DNA of 64,000 nucleotides from Streptomyces sp. ICC1 (GTDB taxonomy: Bacteria; Actinomycetota; Actinomycetes; Streptomycetales; Streptomycetaceae): the NCBI RefSeq assembly GCF_003287935.1, contig NZ_CP030287.1, positions 5,783,022 through 5,847,021 of the forward strand, read 5' to 3'. The notes under the pieces were generated by a model. It worked only from the letters and a program-made list of their open reading frames with translations, did no database searches and was not told the DNA's origin. A program made the position numbers and the translations under genes. This document shows positions 42,179 through 52,007 of this stretch, in pieces (within the stretch, counting starts at the first letter, position 1; every line of letters begins with the position of its first letter).

Positions 42179-43063
42179 GTGCAGCACGGTCCCGCGGTGC
42201 GCCGACGCAAGCTCGGCGAGGAACTGCGTTCCCTACGCGACCGGTCCGGACTCACCAGCGGTGAGGCGGCCCGGCTCGTCGGCTGGCACCAGTCGAAGAT
42301 CAGCCGCATCGAGACGGGGCGCAGCGGCGTCAAGGTCGAGGACATCCGGCTGCTGCTCGACGCCTACGGGGACGTCGTGCGCCCGCAGCAGCGGGCGCTG
42401 CTGGAAGCGCTCTCGGCCTCCGCGGCGGGTCCCGCCCCGGGGGACGACACCGGGCGGGGGCGCGAGTGGTGGCACGACTACCGGGGGCTGCTGCCGCAGG
42501 AGTACCGGGACTTCATCAGCCTGGAGGCGGGTGCCCGGTCCGCCCGGACGGTGGAACTCTCGGTGGTGCCGGGGCTGTTGCAGACCCCGGAGTACGCGCG
42601 GGCGGTGACCCGGGCCGCGCTGGGCGGGCTGCCGGAGCCCAAGGTCGACGCGCTGGTCGACGTACGGCTGGCGCGCCAGTGCGTGCTGCGGACGGATCCG
42701 CCGCTGGAGCTGAGCGCCGTGCTGGACGAGGCGGTGCTGCGGCGGAAGATCGGCGGTCCGGGGGTGATGGCGGAGCAGCTGCGGCACCTCGTGGAGGTGT
42801 CCGCGCTGCCCCAAGTGCGGTTGCAGGTATTGCCGTTCAGCGTGGGGGGACATCTCGGCCTGACCGGACCGTTCGTAATTTTCTCATTTCCGAACATCGC
42901 CGATCTGGATGTGGTGGTACTCGACCATTTGACGAGTAGCCTCTATCTGGAGCGGAAGGAAGACCTTGAGGCGTACAGCGCCGCGTTCCGCACCATCCAG
43001 GCGCACGCCCTCCCGCCCCGCGACTCGTCGGATCTGATCAGCGCCCTCGCTGACGACGCGTAA
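42179..43063 (+). CDS. XRE-family regulator with DUF5753 domain
   Basis: A 294-residue protein. The helix-turn-helix is at about residues 18-55 (LTSGEAARLVGWHQSKISRIE, split SGLTSGEAARLV / GWHQSKISRIETGRSG); the DUF5753 region is WWHDYRGLLPQEYRDFISLEAGA, VPGLLQTPEYARAV, RQCVL..., VLPFSVGGHLGLTGPFVIFSF. GTG 42179 follows a near-ideal AAAGGAGG. The DUF397 gene follows 13 bp downstream with its own AAGGAGG, so the two form an operon, as in whiJ-like loci. Confidence 0.9.
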   Translation: MQHGPAVRRRKLGEELRSLRDRSGLTSGEAARLVGWHQSKISRIETGRSGVKVEDIRLLLDAYGDVVRPQQRALLEALSASAAGPAPGDDTGRGREWWHDYRGLLPQEYRDFISLEAGARSARTVELSVVPGLLQTPEYARAVTRAALGGLPEPKVDALVDVRLARQCVLRTDPPLELSAVLDEAVLRRKIGGPGVMAEQLRHLVEVSALPQVRLQVLPFSVGGHLGLTGPFVIFSFPNIADLDVVVLDHLTSSLYLERKEDLEAYSAAFRTIQAHALPPRDSSDLISALADDA

Positions 43064-43076
43064 GGAGGCACCCCCC

Positions 43077-43307
43077 GTGTCCGCAACCCCCTTATCCACC
43101 GGCGGACTTCTGAACAGCGCGCGGTGGCTGCGGAGCAGCCGCAGTACCGGAATGAACAACTGTGTGGAAACGGCCGTCCTCGGGGGCGGCCTGCTGGCCG
43201 TCCGCGATTCCAAACGGTCGGACGGCCCGGCCGTGCTCTTCACCGGGCCGGCCTGGGAAGGCTTCCTCGTCTCCGTGCGAGCCGACGTGGGGAGCCAGGC
43301 ACCTTGA
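43077..43307 (+). CDS. DUF397 protein with TTA codon
   Basis: A 76-residue DUF397 protein (RWLRSSRSTGMNNCVETA, VRDSKRSDGPAVLFTGPAWE, FLVSVR). These act with the adjacent XRE/DUF5753 regulator, probably as antagonists, in Streptomyces development and antibiotic control. Leu 6 is encoded by TTA (43092-43094), so translation should depend on bldA tRNA. The N-terminus before the DUF397 core is about fifteen residues longer than usual. Confidence 0.85.
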   Translation: MSATPLSTGGLLNSARWLRSSRSTGMNNCVETAVLGGGLLAVRDSKRSDGPAVLFTGPAWEGFLVSVRADVGSQAP

Positions 43308-43350
43308 ACCCCGGGCGGACGTACGGGCGCACCCGCTCCCGCGGCTCCGC

Positions 43351-44523
43351 CTAGAGCTCCGTGGCTCCGGCCGGAGCGGTCCCCAGGATCGTCTCCACGG
43401 CACGGCTGATCTCGTCCCCCGTGAGATCAGCCCGCGCGGTCAGCCGCAGCCGGGAAATGCCGTCCGGTACCGACGGCGGCCGGAAGCACCCCACGGACAG
43501 ACCCGCCTCGCGGCAGTCGGCGGCCCAGCGCAGTGCCGCCGAAGCCGACGGGGCCCGCACCGACACCACGGCCGCGTCCGGCCGGGCCGCGGTCAGGCCG
43601 GACGCGGTGAGCCGCCCGTACAGGTCGGCGGCCACCCGGCGGGCGCGGTCCGCGCGCTCCGGCTCCCGCCCGAGCAGGCGCAGGGCGGCCAGCGCGGCGC
43701 CCGTCGAGGCCGGGGCGAGCCCCGTGTCGAAGATGAAGGTCCGGGCCGTGTTGACGAGGTGCCGGATCACCTTGGCCGGGCCGAGCACGGCCCCGCCCTG
43801 GCTGCCCAGGGACTTCGAGAGGGTCATGGTCGCGACCACCCCGGGCGCGCCCGCGAGCCCGGCCGCGTGCAGCGCCCCGCGGCCGCCCTCGCCGAGGACG
43901 CCGAGCCCGTGCGCGTCGTCCACGAGCAGGGCCGCGCCCGCGGCCCGGCAGGCCTCCGCGTGGGCGGCGAGCGGGGCGGCGTCCCCGTCGACCGAGAACA
44001 CCGAGTCGGTGACCAGCAGCGCCCGGCCCTCGTGGGCGGCGAGCGTCTTGGCCGCGGTGTCGGGGTCGGAGTGCGGCACGACCGCGGTCTCGGCGCGCGA
44101 GAGGCGGCAGCCGTCCACGATCGAGGCGTGGTTGCCCGCGTCGGAGACGACGAGGGTGCCCCGGTCGCTGAGCGCGGTGACGGCGGCGAGGTTGGCCGCG
44201 TATCCGGAGGAGAGCACCAGCGCGGCCTCGAACCCGCAGAAGGCGGCGAGCTCTCGCTCCAGCTCCGCGTGCAGCTCGGTCGTCCCGGTGACCAGCCGCG
44301 ACCCGGTGGCCCCCGCGCCCCAGCGCTCGGCCGCCTCGCGGGCGCCCCCGACCACCTCGGGGTGCCGGGACAGCCCCAGGTAGTCGTTGCTCGCGAGATC
44401 CAGGAGCGGCGAGGAGGCCGGGCGGGGGCGCAGCGTCCGGACGAGTCCGGCGTGTTCCCGGGCCCGCTCGGCGTCGTCGATCCAGGAGAAGACGTCCGCG
44501 GGGGCGGGGGTGTTCTGGGGCAT
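43351..44523 (-). CDS. bioF: 8-amino-7-oxononanoate synthase
   Basis: A 390-residue PLP enzyme joining pimeloyl thioester and alanine in biotin synthesis. PLP-site residues: [39 protein letters not shown] and the Schiff-base Lys in [12 protein letters not shown]. It is divergent from bioBAD with 154 bp between the starts, so biotin genes here form two units off one control region. Confidence 0.9.
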   Translation of the reverse strand: MPQNTPAPADVFSWIDDAERAREHAGLVRTLRPRPASSPLLDLASNDYLGLSRHPEVVGGAREAAERWGAGATGSRLVTGTTELHAELERELAAFCGFEAALVLSSGYAANLAAVTALSDRGTLVVSDAGNHASIVDGCRLSRAETAVVPHSDPDTAAKTLAAHEGRALLVTDSVFSVDGDAAPLAAHAEACRAAGAALLVDDAHGLGVLGEGGRGALHAAGLAGAPGVVATMTLSKSLGSQGGAVLGPAKVIRHLVNTARTFIFDTGLAPASTGAALAALRLLGREPERADRARRVAADLYGRLTASGLTAARPDAAVVSVRAPSASAALRWAADCREAGLSVGCFRPPSVPDGISRLRLTARADLTGDEISRAVETILGTAPAGATEL

Positions 44524-44591
44524 CGGCGGTCCTCGCGTTTGTCGGCAGTCCACAGACCTGCCCGACCCTAGCCGCCGTGACTCGAGTGCCA

Positions 44592-44607
44592 GGTGTGGCG
44601 ATACACA
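44592..44607. promoter_or_regulatory. inverted repeat in the bioF-bioB divergent region
   Basis: GTGTG-GCGATA-CACAC within a larger GAGTG...CACTC frame. It lies midway between the two start codons and could be a biotin-responsive operator; the match to any known BioQ or BirA site is unproven. Confidence 0.3.
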
Positions 44608-44640
44608 CACTCCGTTCCGGCCATGTTGTTCGATCCCTCC

Positions 44641-44670
44641 TTGGCCGGGAGTGGTCACGTGGTCCAGGAT
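44641..44670 (+). promoter_or_regulatory. bioB promoter, leaderless type
   Basis: TTGGCC (44641-44646), 18-bp spacer, CAGGAT (44665-44670), ending 7 bp before the bioB ATG with no ribosome site in between. Confidence 0.4.
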
Positions 44671-44677
44671 CGGCGTC

Positions 44678-45913
44678 ATGGACCTGCTGAACACCCTCGT
44701 GGACAAGGGGCTGCGGCGCGAGCTGCCGACCCGCGAAGAGGCACTCGCCGTGCTGGCGACCTCTGACGACGAACTGCTCGACGTGGTGGCCGCCGCCGGC
44801 AAGGTGCGCCGCCAGTGGTTCGGGCGTCGGGTCAAGCTCAACTACCTGGTCAACCTGAAGTCGGGACTGTGTCCCGAGGACTGCTCGTACTGCTCCCAGC
44901 GACTGGGCTCGAAGGCCGAGATCCTCAAGTACACGTGGCTGAAGCCCGAGGAGGCCTCCCAGGCCGCGGCCGCCGGTGTGGCCGGCGGCGCCAAGCGGGT
45001 CTGCCTGGTGGCGAGCGGGCGCGGTCCGACGGACCGGGACGTGGACCGCGTCGGCAAGACCATCGAGGCCATCAAGGAGCAGAACGAGGGCATCGAGGTG
45101 TGCGCCTGCCTCGGCCTGCTGTCGGACGGCCAGGCGGAGCGCCTGAAGGACGCCGGCGCGGACGCCTACAACCACAACCTCAACACCTCCGAGGCCACGT
45201 ACGGCGCGATCACCAAGACGCACACCTACGCGGACCGGGTCGACACGGTGCAGAAGGCGCACGCCGCCGGCCTGTCGGCCTGCTCGGGTCTGATCGCGGG
45301 CATGGGCGAGAGCGACGAGGACCTCGTCGACGTCGTCTACTCGCTGCGCGAGCTGGACCCCGACTCGGTGCCCGTCAACTTCCTGATCCCCTTCGAGGGC
45401 ACCCCGCTGGCCAAGGAGTGGAACCTCACCCCGCAGCGCGCCCTGCGCATCCTCGCGATGGTCCGCTTCGTCTGCCCCGACGTCGAGGTCCGCCTCGCGG
45501 GCGGGCGCGAGGTGCACCTGCGCACCATGCAGCCCCTCGCCCTGCACCTGGTCAACTCCATCTTCCTGGGCGACTACCTGACCAGTGAGGGCCAGGCCGG
45601 GCAGGCCGACCTCGACATGATCGCGGACGCCGGTTTCGAGGTGGAGGGCGCCGGTACGTCGACCCTTCCCGCGCACCGCTCCGACGTCGCCGAGCCCGCC
45701 GGGGGCTGCGGCTCGCAGGGCTCCGGCGCCTCGGTCTGCGGCTCCTCCGCCCCGGCGGACGGGGCCGGCTGCGGCTCTGCCTGCGGCGGCTGCTCGGGGC
45801 ACGCCGGGCACGAGGCCCCCGTACCGGCCCAGGCGGAGGCGGGCGAGGTCCGGACCGGACTGGTGGCCGTACGCCGCCGCGGCGCGGGAACGGACCTCGC
45901 TCCCAATGCCTGA
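44678..45913 (+). CDS. bioB: biotin synthase with Cys-rich C-terminal tail
   Basis: A 411-residue radical-SAM enzyme inserting sulfur into dethiobiotin. The CxxxCxxC cluster motif is [37 protein letters not shown] and [12 protein letters not shown] are BioB motifs. After residue about 345 comes a roughly 65-residue extension not found in E. coli BioB, with five Cys ([24 protein letters not shown]), possibly a metal or sulfur-relay module. Overlaps bioA by 8 bp. Confidence 0.93.
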   Translation: MDLLNTLVDKGLRRELPTREEALAVLATSDDELLDVVAAAGKVRRQWFGRRVKLNYLVNLKSGLCPEDCSYCSQRLGSKAEILKYTWLKPEEASQAAAAGVAGGAKRVCLVASGRGPTDRDVDRVGKTIEAIKEQNEGIEVCACLGLLSDGQAERLKDAGADAYNHNLNTSEATYGAITKTHTYADRVDTVQKAHAAGLSACSGLIAGMGESDEDLVDVVYSLRELDPDSVPVNFLIPFEGTPLAKEWNLTPQRALRILAMVRFVCPDVEVRLAGGREVHLRTMQPLALHLVNSIFLGDYLTSEGQAGQADLDMIADAGFEVEGAGTSTLPAHRSDVAEPAGGCGSQGSGASVCGSSAPADGAGCGSACGGCSGHAGHEAPVPAQAEAGEVRTGLVAVRRRGAGTDLAPNA

Positions 45914-47228
45914 TCAGCACCACTCGCCCGACGCGCTGCCGGCCGCCGAACTGCTCGCGCTGGACCGGCAGCACGTCTGGCACCCCTACGGACCGATGCC
46001 CGGGCGCCAGGAGCCCCTGGTCATCGCGTCCGCGGCGGGCGTCCGGCTGCGGCTCGCCGAGCCCTCCCAGGGACAGGACGAGCTGGTCGACGGCATGTCC
46101 TCCTGGTGGTCGGCGATCCACGGGTACAACCACCCCGCCCTGAACGAGGCGGTGACCGGCCAGCTCGGCCGCATGGCGCACGTCATGTTCGGCGGGCTCA
46201 CGCACGAGCCCGCCGTCCGGCTGGCCGCGAAGCTCGTCGAGATCACCCCGGCCGGCCTGGAGCACGTCTTCCTCGCCGACTCGGGCTCGGTCTCGGTCGA
46301 GGTCGCGGTGAAGATGTGCCTCCAGTACTGGCGTTCGGTGGGCCGGCCCGCCAAGACCCGCCTCCTCACCTGGCGCGGCGGCTACCACGGGGACACCTGG
46401 CAGCCGATGGCCGTCTGCGACCCCGAGGGCGGCATGCACGAGCTGTGGTCGGGCATCCTGCCGCGCCAGCTCTTCGCGGACGCCCCGCCGAGCGGGTTCG
46501 ACGCACCGGTCGACCCGGCCTACGTCGCCCACCTGCGCTCCCTCGTCGAGGCGCACGCGGACGAACTGGCGGCGGTCATCGTGGAACCGGTGGTCCAGGG
46601 CGCGGGGGGCATGCGCTTCCACAACCCGGGCCACCTGCGCGTCCTGCGCGAGCTGTGCGACGAGTTCGACGTCCTGCTGATCCTGGACGAGATCGCCACG
46701 GGCTTCGGCCGCACGGGCGCGCTGTTCGCGGCGGACCACGCCGGGATCACCCCGGACGTGATGTGCCTGGGCAAATCGCTGACCGGCGGCTACCTGACCC
46801 TCGCCGCGACGCTCTGCACGCCGCGGGTGGCGGACGGCATCTCCCGGGGCGACGTCCCCGTCCTGGCCCACGGGCCGACCTTCATGGGCAACCCGCTCGC
46901 CACCTCGGTGGCCCTGGCCTCGATCGACCTGCTCCTCGGCCAGGACTGGCGGCGCGAGGTCAAGCGCATCGAGGCGGGCCTCCTCGAGGGCCTGGCCCCG
47001 GCGGCCGCCCTGCCCGGGGTCAAGGACGTACGCGTGCTCGGCGCGATCGGCGTGGTCCAGCTCGACCACGAAGTCGACATGTCGAGCGCCACCCGGGCGG
47101 CGGTGCGGGAGGGCGTCTGGCTGCGCCCGTTCCGGGACCTGATCTACACGATGCCGCCGTTCGTCACCGGCGACGCCGACGTGGCCCGCATCTGCCGCGG
47201 CGTGCTCGCGGCCGCGAAGGAGGGCTGA
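45906..47228 (+). CDS. bioA: adenosylmethionine-8-amino-7-oxononanoate aminotransferase
   Basis: A 440-residue class III aminotransferase using SAM as amino donor to make diaminopelargonate. [57 protein letters not shown] and the PLP Lys in [17 protein letters not shown] are all typical. Follows bioB with an 8-bp overlap and precedes bioD by 1 bp. Confidence 0.94.
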   Translation: MPDQHHSPDALPAAELLALDRQHVWHPYGPMPGRQEPLVIASAAGVRLRLAEPSQGQDELVDGMSSWWSAIHGYNHPALNEAVTGQLGRMAHVMFGGLTHEPAVRLAAKLVEITPAGLEHVFLADSGSVSVEVAVKMCLQYWRSVGRPAKTRLLTWRGGYHGDTWQPMAVCDPEGGMHELWSGILPRQLFADAPPSGFDAPVDPAYVAHLRSLVEAHADELAAVIVEPVVQGAGGMRFHNPGHLRVLRELCDEFDVLLILDEIATGFGRTGALFAADHAGITPDVMCLGKSLTGGYLTLAATLCTPRVADGISRGDVPVLAHGPTFMGNPLATSVALASIDLLLGQDWRREVKRIEAGLLEGLAPAAALPGVKDVRVLGAIGVVQLDHEVDMSSATRAAVREGVWLRPFRDLIYTMPPFVTGDADVARICRGVLAAAKEG

Positions 47229-47229
47229 C

Positions 47230-47967
47230 ATGTCCGACACCTCCGACACCTCCGTGATCGTGGTCTCGGGGACGGGCACGGAGATCGGCAAGACGGTCGT
47301 CACCTCGGCGATCGCGGCGGCCGCGCTCGCCGCCGGCCGCTCGGTGGCCGTCCTCAAGCCCGCCCAGACCGGGGTCGGTCCGGACGAGGCCGGGGACGCC
47401 GCGGAGGCCGTGCGGCTGGCCGGCTCCGCCGTCACCGCGGTGGAACTGGCCCGCTACCCGGAGCCGCTGGCCCCCGACACCGCGGCCCGCCGCTCGGGCC
47501 TCCCGACGCTCTCCCCCGCCCGGATCGCGGAAGCCGCGCGCCGCCTGGCCCTCTCCCACGACCTGGTCCTGGTCGAGGGCGCGGGCGGCCTCCTGGTCCG
47601 CTTCGACGAGGAGGGCCACACCCTGGCCGACGCGGCCCGGCTGCTCGGCGCCCCGACGCTGGTCGTGGCCCAGGCGGGTCTGGGCACGCTGAACTCCACC
47701 GCGCTCACCGCGGAAGCCCTCCGGGCCCGGGACCTCGACGCCCTCGGCGTGGTGATCGGCAGCTGGCCCGCGGAGCCCGGGCTGGCGGCCCGCTGCAACC
47801 TGGCCGACCTCCCGTCGGTCTCCGGCCTGCCCCTCCTCGGCGCGATCCCCTCGGGCGCGGCCTCGTGGGATCCGGCCGCCTTCCGGGCGGCGGCCCCCTC
47901 CTGGCTGGCCCCGGTCCTGGCGGGCGGCTGGTCGGCCGACTCGTTCCTGGCCGCCTGGCCGACGTGA
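47230..47967 (+). CDS. bioD: dethiobiotin synthetase
   Basis: A 245-residue ATP-dependent carboxylase closing the ureido ring. P-loop [17 protein letters not shown] at residues 15-30; [21 protein letters not shown] 47230 directly follows bioA. The sequence after its TGA repeats the stop context (CGTGACGG...CGTGATG...CGTGACGG). Confidence 0.93.
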   Translation: MSDTSDTSVIVVSGTGTEIGKTVVTSAIAAAALAAGRSVAVLKPAQTGVGPDEAGDAAEAVRLAGSAVTAVELARYPEPLAPDTAARRSGLPTLSPARIAEAARRLALSHDLVLVEGAGGLLVRFDEEGHTLADAARLLGAPTLVVAQAGLGTLNSTALTAEALRARDLDALGVVIGSWPAEPGLAARCNLADLPSVSGLPLLGAIPSGAASWDPAAFRAAAPSWLAPVLAGGWSADSFLAAWPT

Positions 47968-48040
47968 CGGCAGGGCCGTGCGTGATGTCCGGGCCGGCGT
48001 GACGGTCGGGCCCGGCATGCGGCCTGGCCGGCGCGCCGGG

Positions 48041-48466
48041 TCACCCGTCCAGCGGCTTGACCCAGCGCGTCCAGTGGTCCTCGGGGTGATAGCCGGCGGC
48101 CTCCCACGCCCGCTGCCCCCGGTCGTTCCGGTTGAGCACCATCGCGTCGGCCCGCCGCCCGCCGAGCGCCCTGAACCGCTCCTCCGCGGCGGCCAGCAGA
48201 GCGGATCCGATCCCCTGGCGGCGGTGGTCCGGGTGCACCGCGAGCCGGTACAGGTGGCACCGCCAGCCGTCGAACCCTGCGATGACCGTGCCCACGAGCT
48301 CGCCCTCGCGGCGGGCTAGCAGCAGCGCCTGCGGGTCGCGGGCGTGGAGGCGCTCGACGCCGTCGAGGTCGTCGCTGATACTCGTGCCCTCGGCGGCGGA
48401 CTTCCAGAAGTCGAGGACGGCGGCGAGATCGGCCGCAGCAGCGGGCTCGATGCGAAGATCATTCAT
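48041..48466 (-). CDS. GNAT-family N-acetyltransferase
   Basis: A 141-residue GNAT: the acetyl-CoA pyrophosphate loop is VHPDHRRQGIGSALLAAAEE, with VGTVIAGFDGWRCHLYRLAV before it and VLNRNDRGQRAWEAAGYHPE after it (asparagine and Tyr of motif B). The substrate is not predictable. Convergent with bioD. Confidence 0.87.
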   Translation of the reverse strand: MNDLRIEPAAAADLAAVLDFWKSAAEGTSISDDLDGVERLHARDPQALLLARREGELVGTVIAGFDGWRCHLYRLAVHPDHRRQGIGSALLAAAEERFRALGGRRADAMVLNRNDRGQRAWEAAGYHPEDHWTRWVKPLDG

Positions 48467-48675
48467 ACGGGGATCCCATCACGCACGGTGCGCTCCGCCA
48501 AAAGAATGATCCGATCCCTTTGCTCTTCCTTTACCCTGTAGCCAACGGTTCCTCTTTGAAACGAAAGGTGTGAGCGTCCGCCCATGGGCGAGCCTCCCAG
48601 TCCCCTTATTTCCCGTTCGCGACATCGCGCGGCACCCCTCCTCCTGGCCGATCATGGGACGGAGGTGAACGACCG
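48467..48675. other. leader region upstream of the CBS/CNNM operon
   Basis: About 210 bp between divergent genes. It contains a relatively AT-rich promoter-like patch (TTTGCTCTTCCTTTACCCTG, 48519-48538), then about 100 bp before ATG 48676 with GGAGG close to the start. No known magnesium riboswitch is recognisable, though the position would suit one. Confidence 0.35.
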
Positions 48676-50016
48676 ATGACCGAAGTGCTCCTGCTCGTCG
48701 TGGCCCTGCTGCTCTGCCTTGCCTGCGGAGTCTTCGTCGCGGCCGAGTTCTCGCTGACCACCATCGAGCGCAGCGAGCTCGAGCGGGCCGTGGAGCGCGG
48801 TGAGCGCGGGGCCGACAGCGCCCTGGCCGCCGTCCGCAGCCTGACCTTCCAGCTCTCCGGCGCCCAGCTGGGCATCACCGTGACCGGCCTGGTCATCGGC
48901 ATGATCTCCAAGCCCTCGATCGCCGCCCTGCTCAAGGGCCCCTTCGAGGCGATGGGGCTGTCCGCCGGCGCCGCGTCCTCCACCGCCCTGATCCTCGGCA
49001 CCGTCCTGTCGACCGTCGTCCTGATGGTCGTGGGCGAGCTGGTGCCCAAGAACTGGGCGATCTCCTCGCCGCTGGCCGTGGCCAAGCGCGTCGCCACCAC
49101 GCAGCGCGTCTTCAGCCGCGCCTTCAAGCCCCTGATCAGCCATCTGAACACCACGGCGAACCACATGGTCCGCCGGTTCGGCATGGAGCCGGCGGAGGAG
49201 CTCGCCTCGGCGCGCACCGCGCAGGAGCTGGTGGCCCTGGCCCGCCACTCCGCGCGGGCGGGCTCCCTGGAGAAGGACACCGCCGAGCTGTTCGTGCGGA
49301 CCTTGAACCTCGCCGACCTGACCGCGGAGAACGTCATGACCCCGCGCGTCCAGGTCACCGCCCTCGACGTGCAGACCACCGCCGAGGACGTGGCGAACGC
49401 GACGCTCGCCACCGGCCTCTCCCGCTTCCCCGTCTACCGGGGCAGCCTCGACACCGTCGTCGGCACCGTCCACATCAAGGACGTACTGGCGCTGCCCGCC
49501 GAGGAGCGCCACCGCCACCCGGTCTCGCAGCTGCTGCGCGAACCGCTCCTCGTACCGGAGTCGCTGACCGTGGACCGGCTGCTGGACCGGCTGTCCGGCA
49601 AGCAGACGATGGCCGTCGTCATCGACGAGTACGGCGGCACGGCCGGCGTGGCCACCCTCGAGGACATCGTCGAGGAGGTCGTCGGCGAGGTCCGCGACGA
49701 GCACGACCCGCACGAGACCCCCGACCTGGCCCCCGCCGGGGAGGACGACGCCGGGCGCGCGCTCTACTCCGCGGACGGCTCGGCCCGCACCGACCAGCTC
49801 CAGCGGATCGGGCTGCGCGTGCCGGACGGCCCGTACGAAACCCTGGCCGGACTGATGGCGACCGAACTGGGGCGGATCCCGGTGGTCGGCGACAGCCTGG
49901 AGCTGGACGGCTGGCGCCTGGACGTGGTGGACGCGAGCGGGCGGCGGGCCGCGCGGGTGCTGCTGCACGTGCCCGCCGGGCCCGCCGGCGGCCCCGGTAC
50001 GGAGGAGACCCGATGA
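48676..50016 (+). CDS. CNNM/CorC-type membrane protein with CBS pair and CorC_HlyC domain
   Basis: A 446-residue protein: four hydrophobic segments in the DUF21/CNNM domain (residues 1 to about 190, including FVAAEFSLTTIERSEL and VVGELVPKNWAI), a CBS pair (about 215-345; VMTPRVQVTALD, VVIDEYGGTAGVATLEDIVEEVVGEV), and a C-terminal transporter-associated domain. The family is linked to Mg2+/Co2+ export rather than haemolysis. Its stop overlaps the next start by 4 bp (ATGA), and the two paralogues probably form a heteromer. Confidence 0.9.
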   Translation: MTEVLLLVVALLLCLACGVFVAAEFSLTTIERSELERAVERGERGADSALAAVRSLTFQLSGAQLGITVTGLVIGMISKPSIAALLKGPFEAMGLSAGAASSTALILGTVLSTVVLMVVGELVPKNWAISSPLAVAKRVATTQRVFSRAFKPLISHLNTTANHMVRRFGMEPAEELASARTAQELVALARHSARAGSLEKDTAELFVRTLNLADLTAENVMTPRVQVTALDVQTTAEDVANATLATGLSRFPVYRGSLDTVVGTVHIKDVLALPAEERHRHPVSQLLREPLLVPESLTVDRLLDRLSGKQTMAVVIDEYGGTAGVATLEDIVEEVVGEVRDEHDPHETPDLAPAGEDDAGRALYSADGSARTDQLQRIGLRVPDGPYETLAGLMATELGRIPVVGDSLELDGWRLDVVDASGRRAARVLLHVPAGPAGGPGTEETR

Positions 50017-51032
50017 TCGCCGTCCAGTTGCTGATCGGCCTGGCGACCCTGGTCGTCAACGCCTTCTTCGTCGGCGCGGAGTTCGCGCTGATCTCGGTCC
50101 GGCGCAGCCAGATCGAGCCCTACGCCGAGCAGGGCGACCGCAGGGCGCGCGCCGTCCTGTGGGGTCTGGAGCACGTGTCGGCCCTGATGGCGGCGGCCCA
50201 GCTGGGCATCACCCTGTGCACCCTGGTGCTGGGCGTGGTGGCCGAGCCGGCCATCGCGCACCTGCTGACCCCCGCGTTCGACTTCTTCGGGGTGCCGGCC
50301 GGGCTGACGCACGCGATCTCCTTCGTGGTGGCGCTGGCCCTGGCCACGTACCTGCACATGCTCTTCGGCGAGATGCTGCCGAAGAACGTGGCGCTGGCCG
50401 AACCGGTGCGGACCGCCCTGCTGCTGGGCCCGCCGCTGGTGGCCCTGACCCGGGGGCTGCGGCCGGTGATCTTCGCGATCAACGCCTTCGCCAACGCCCT
50501 GCTGCGCCTGCTGCGGGTCGAGGTCAAGGACGAGGTCGCGGCGAGCTTCTCGGACGACGAGCTGGCCCGCATCGTCAAGGACTCCAGTGACGCGGGGCTC
50601 ATCGACGGCCGGGCGAGGGAGCGGCTGCACGACGCCCTGGAGCTGGGGCGGCGGCCGGTGACCGATGTGGTGCTGGCGGCGGACCGGGTCGTCCCGGCCC
50701 GGGAGGGCATCACGCCGGCCGGGCTGGAGCAGCTGTCCGCGGAATCGGGGTACTCCCGTTTCCCGATGATCGACGCACAGCACCAGATCCTGGGATACCT
50801 GCACGTCAAGGACGCCCTGGGCGTAGCGGAGCGGGACGATCCCTTCCCGGTCTCCGCGCTGCGGCCGATCGCCCAGGTGCGGGCGGAGACCCCGCTGGAC
50901 GACGTGCTGACCGCGATGCGGCGCAGCCGTACGCACCTGGCGGCGGTACTCGGGCCCGACGGTGCGATGACGGGCCTGGTCACGATGGAGGACGTGCTGC
51001 GGGAGCTGTTCGGCAGGCCCGCCGCCGCGTAG
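50013..51032 (+). CDS. CNNM-type membrane protein with CBS pair, lacking CorC_HlyC domain
   Basis: A 339-residue paralogue of the preceding protein: FVGAEFALISVRRSQIEPYAEQG, YLHMLFGEMLPKNVAL, then a CBS pair ending GLVTMEDVLRELFG. It stops right after the second CBS, without the C-terminal domain. ATG 50013 overlaps the previous stop. Pairs of a long and a short copy are common in actinobacteria. Confidence 0.9.
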   Translation: MIAVQLLIGLATLVVNAFFVGAEFALISVRRSQIEPYAEQGDRRARAVLWGLEHVSALMAAAQLGITLCTLVLGVVAEPAIAHLLTPAFDFFGVPAGLTHAISFVVALALATYLHMLFGEMLPKNVALAEPVRTALLLGPPLVALTRGLRPVIFAINAFANALLRLLRVEVKDEVAASFSDDELARIVKDSSDAGLIDGRARERLHDALELGRRPVTDVVLAADRVVPAREGITPAGLEQLSAESGYSRFPMIDAQHQILGYLHVKDALGVAERDDPFPVSALRPIAQVRAETPLDDVLTAMRRSRTHLAAVLGPDGAMTGLVTMEDVLRELFGRPAAA

Positions 51033-51090
51033 CGCGACTCCGGCCCCGCCGGTGCCCCGGCCCCGCCTGCGGGACCGGAGTACCGCGCGG

Positions 51091-51096
51091 TAGCAT
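51091..51096 (+). promoter_or_regulatory. -10 element TAGCAT, leaderless or very short leader
   Basis: TAGCAT ends 10 bp before ATG 51107; no ribosome site. Confidence 0.4.
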
Positions 51097-51106
51097 CGCT
51101 CCCGCC

Positions 51107-51898
51107 ATGGAGATGAATGCGTCTTACACCAGTTTCGTCGCGGTCGGCGACTCCTTCACCGAGGGCATGTCGGACCTGCTCCCCGACGGCTCCTACCGGG
51201 GCTGGGCCGATCTGCTCGCCGACCGCCTGGCCGCGCGCGAGCCCGGCTTCCGCTACGCGAACCTCGCGGTCCGCGGCAAGCTCATCGGGCAGATCGCCGA
51301 GGAGCAGGCGCCGGTGGCCGCGGCCATGGGCGCGGACGTGGTGGCCTTGGTCGGCGGGCTGAACGACACCCTGCGGCCCAAGGTCGACATGGGCCGGGTC
51401 CGCGCGCACCTCGAGGAGGCCGTCGGTCTGCTGGCGCCCTCGTGCGGGACGCTGGTGCTGATGCGCTCCCCGGGGCGCGACGGGCCGGTGATGGAACGTT
51501 TCCGTCCGCGCATGGAGGAGCTCTTCGTCATCGTCGAGGAGCTCGCCGCGCGGCACGGAGCCGTCGTGGTCGACCTGTACGGGGCCCGCGTGCTCGGCGA
51601 TCCCCGGATGTGGGACGTGGACCGGCTGCACCTGACGGCCGAGGGCCACCGCAGGGTCGCGGAGGCGGTCTGGCAGGCCCTGGGCCTGCCTCCCGAGGAG
51701 GACTGGCGCGCGGAGCTCTCCGCGGCCGTCCCGCCGGGCTGGGCCGCGCGCCGGGCACAGGACCTCAGCTTCGCGCGCCGCCACCTGCTCCCTTGGGTCG
51801 GCCGCCGCCTGACGGGCCGCTCGAGCGGGGACGGCCGCCCGGCCAAGCGCCCGGACCTGGCGCCCCACGGGGCTCCGGCCGGCGAGCGGCTGCCGTAG
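51107..51898 (+). CDS. SGNH/GDSL-family hydrolase
   Basis: A 263-residue esterase-like protein without a signal peptide: block I VAVGDSFTEGMSD (Ser nucleophile, residue 16), block II Gly in NLAVRGKL, block III VALVGGLNDTL, block V DVDRLHLTAEGHRRVAEAV (Asp and His). About 70 extra Pro/Arg-rich C-terminal residues follow. Substrate unknown. ATG 51113 is a possible alternative start. Lies upstream of purB in the same direction. Confidence 0.88.
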   Translation: MEMNASYTSFVAVGDSFTEGMSDLLPDGSYRGWADLLADRLAAREPGFRYANLAVRGKLIGQIAEEQAPVAAAMGADVVALVGGLNDTLRPKVDMGRVRAHLEEAVGLLAPSCGTLVLMRSPGRDGPVMERFRPRMEELFVIVEELAARHGAVVVDLYGARVLGDPRMWDVDRLHLTAEGHRRVAEAVWQALGLPPEEDWRAELSAAVPPGWAARRAQDLSFARRHLLPWVGRRLTGRSSGDGRPAKRPDLAPHGAPAGERLP

Positions 51899-51993
51899 GC
51901 CCGCGGGGCCCGTCTTCCCCTCGCCGGTTCTCGTAGCAACCCACAATCCCGGGTGGGGCCCCTACCTGCGTAAACGCACAGCGGCGGTCCAAG

Positions 51994-51999
51994 TAGAAT
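51994..51999 (+). promoter_or_regulatory. -10 element TAGAAT of purB, leaderless type
   Basis: TAGAAT ends 8 bp before GTG 52008; no ribosome site. Confidence 0.5.
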
Positions 52000-52007
52000 C
52001 CATCCAC

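Noticed and set aside
48467..48675. Magnesium-sensing riboswitch before the CNNM genes
   Set aside because: The position fits, but I could not fold a recognisable M-box or ykoY-type core.
51963..52007. Ribosome binding site for purB
   Set aside because: No purine-rich match within 15 bases of GTG 52008; a leaderless promoter explains the start better.
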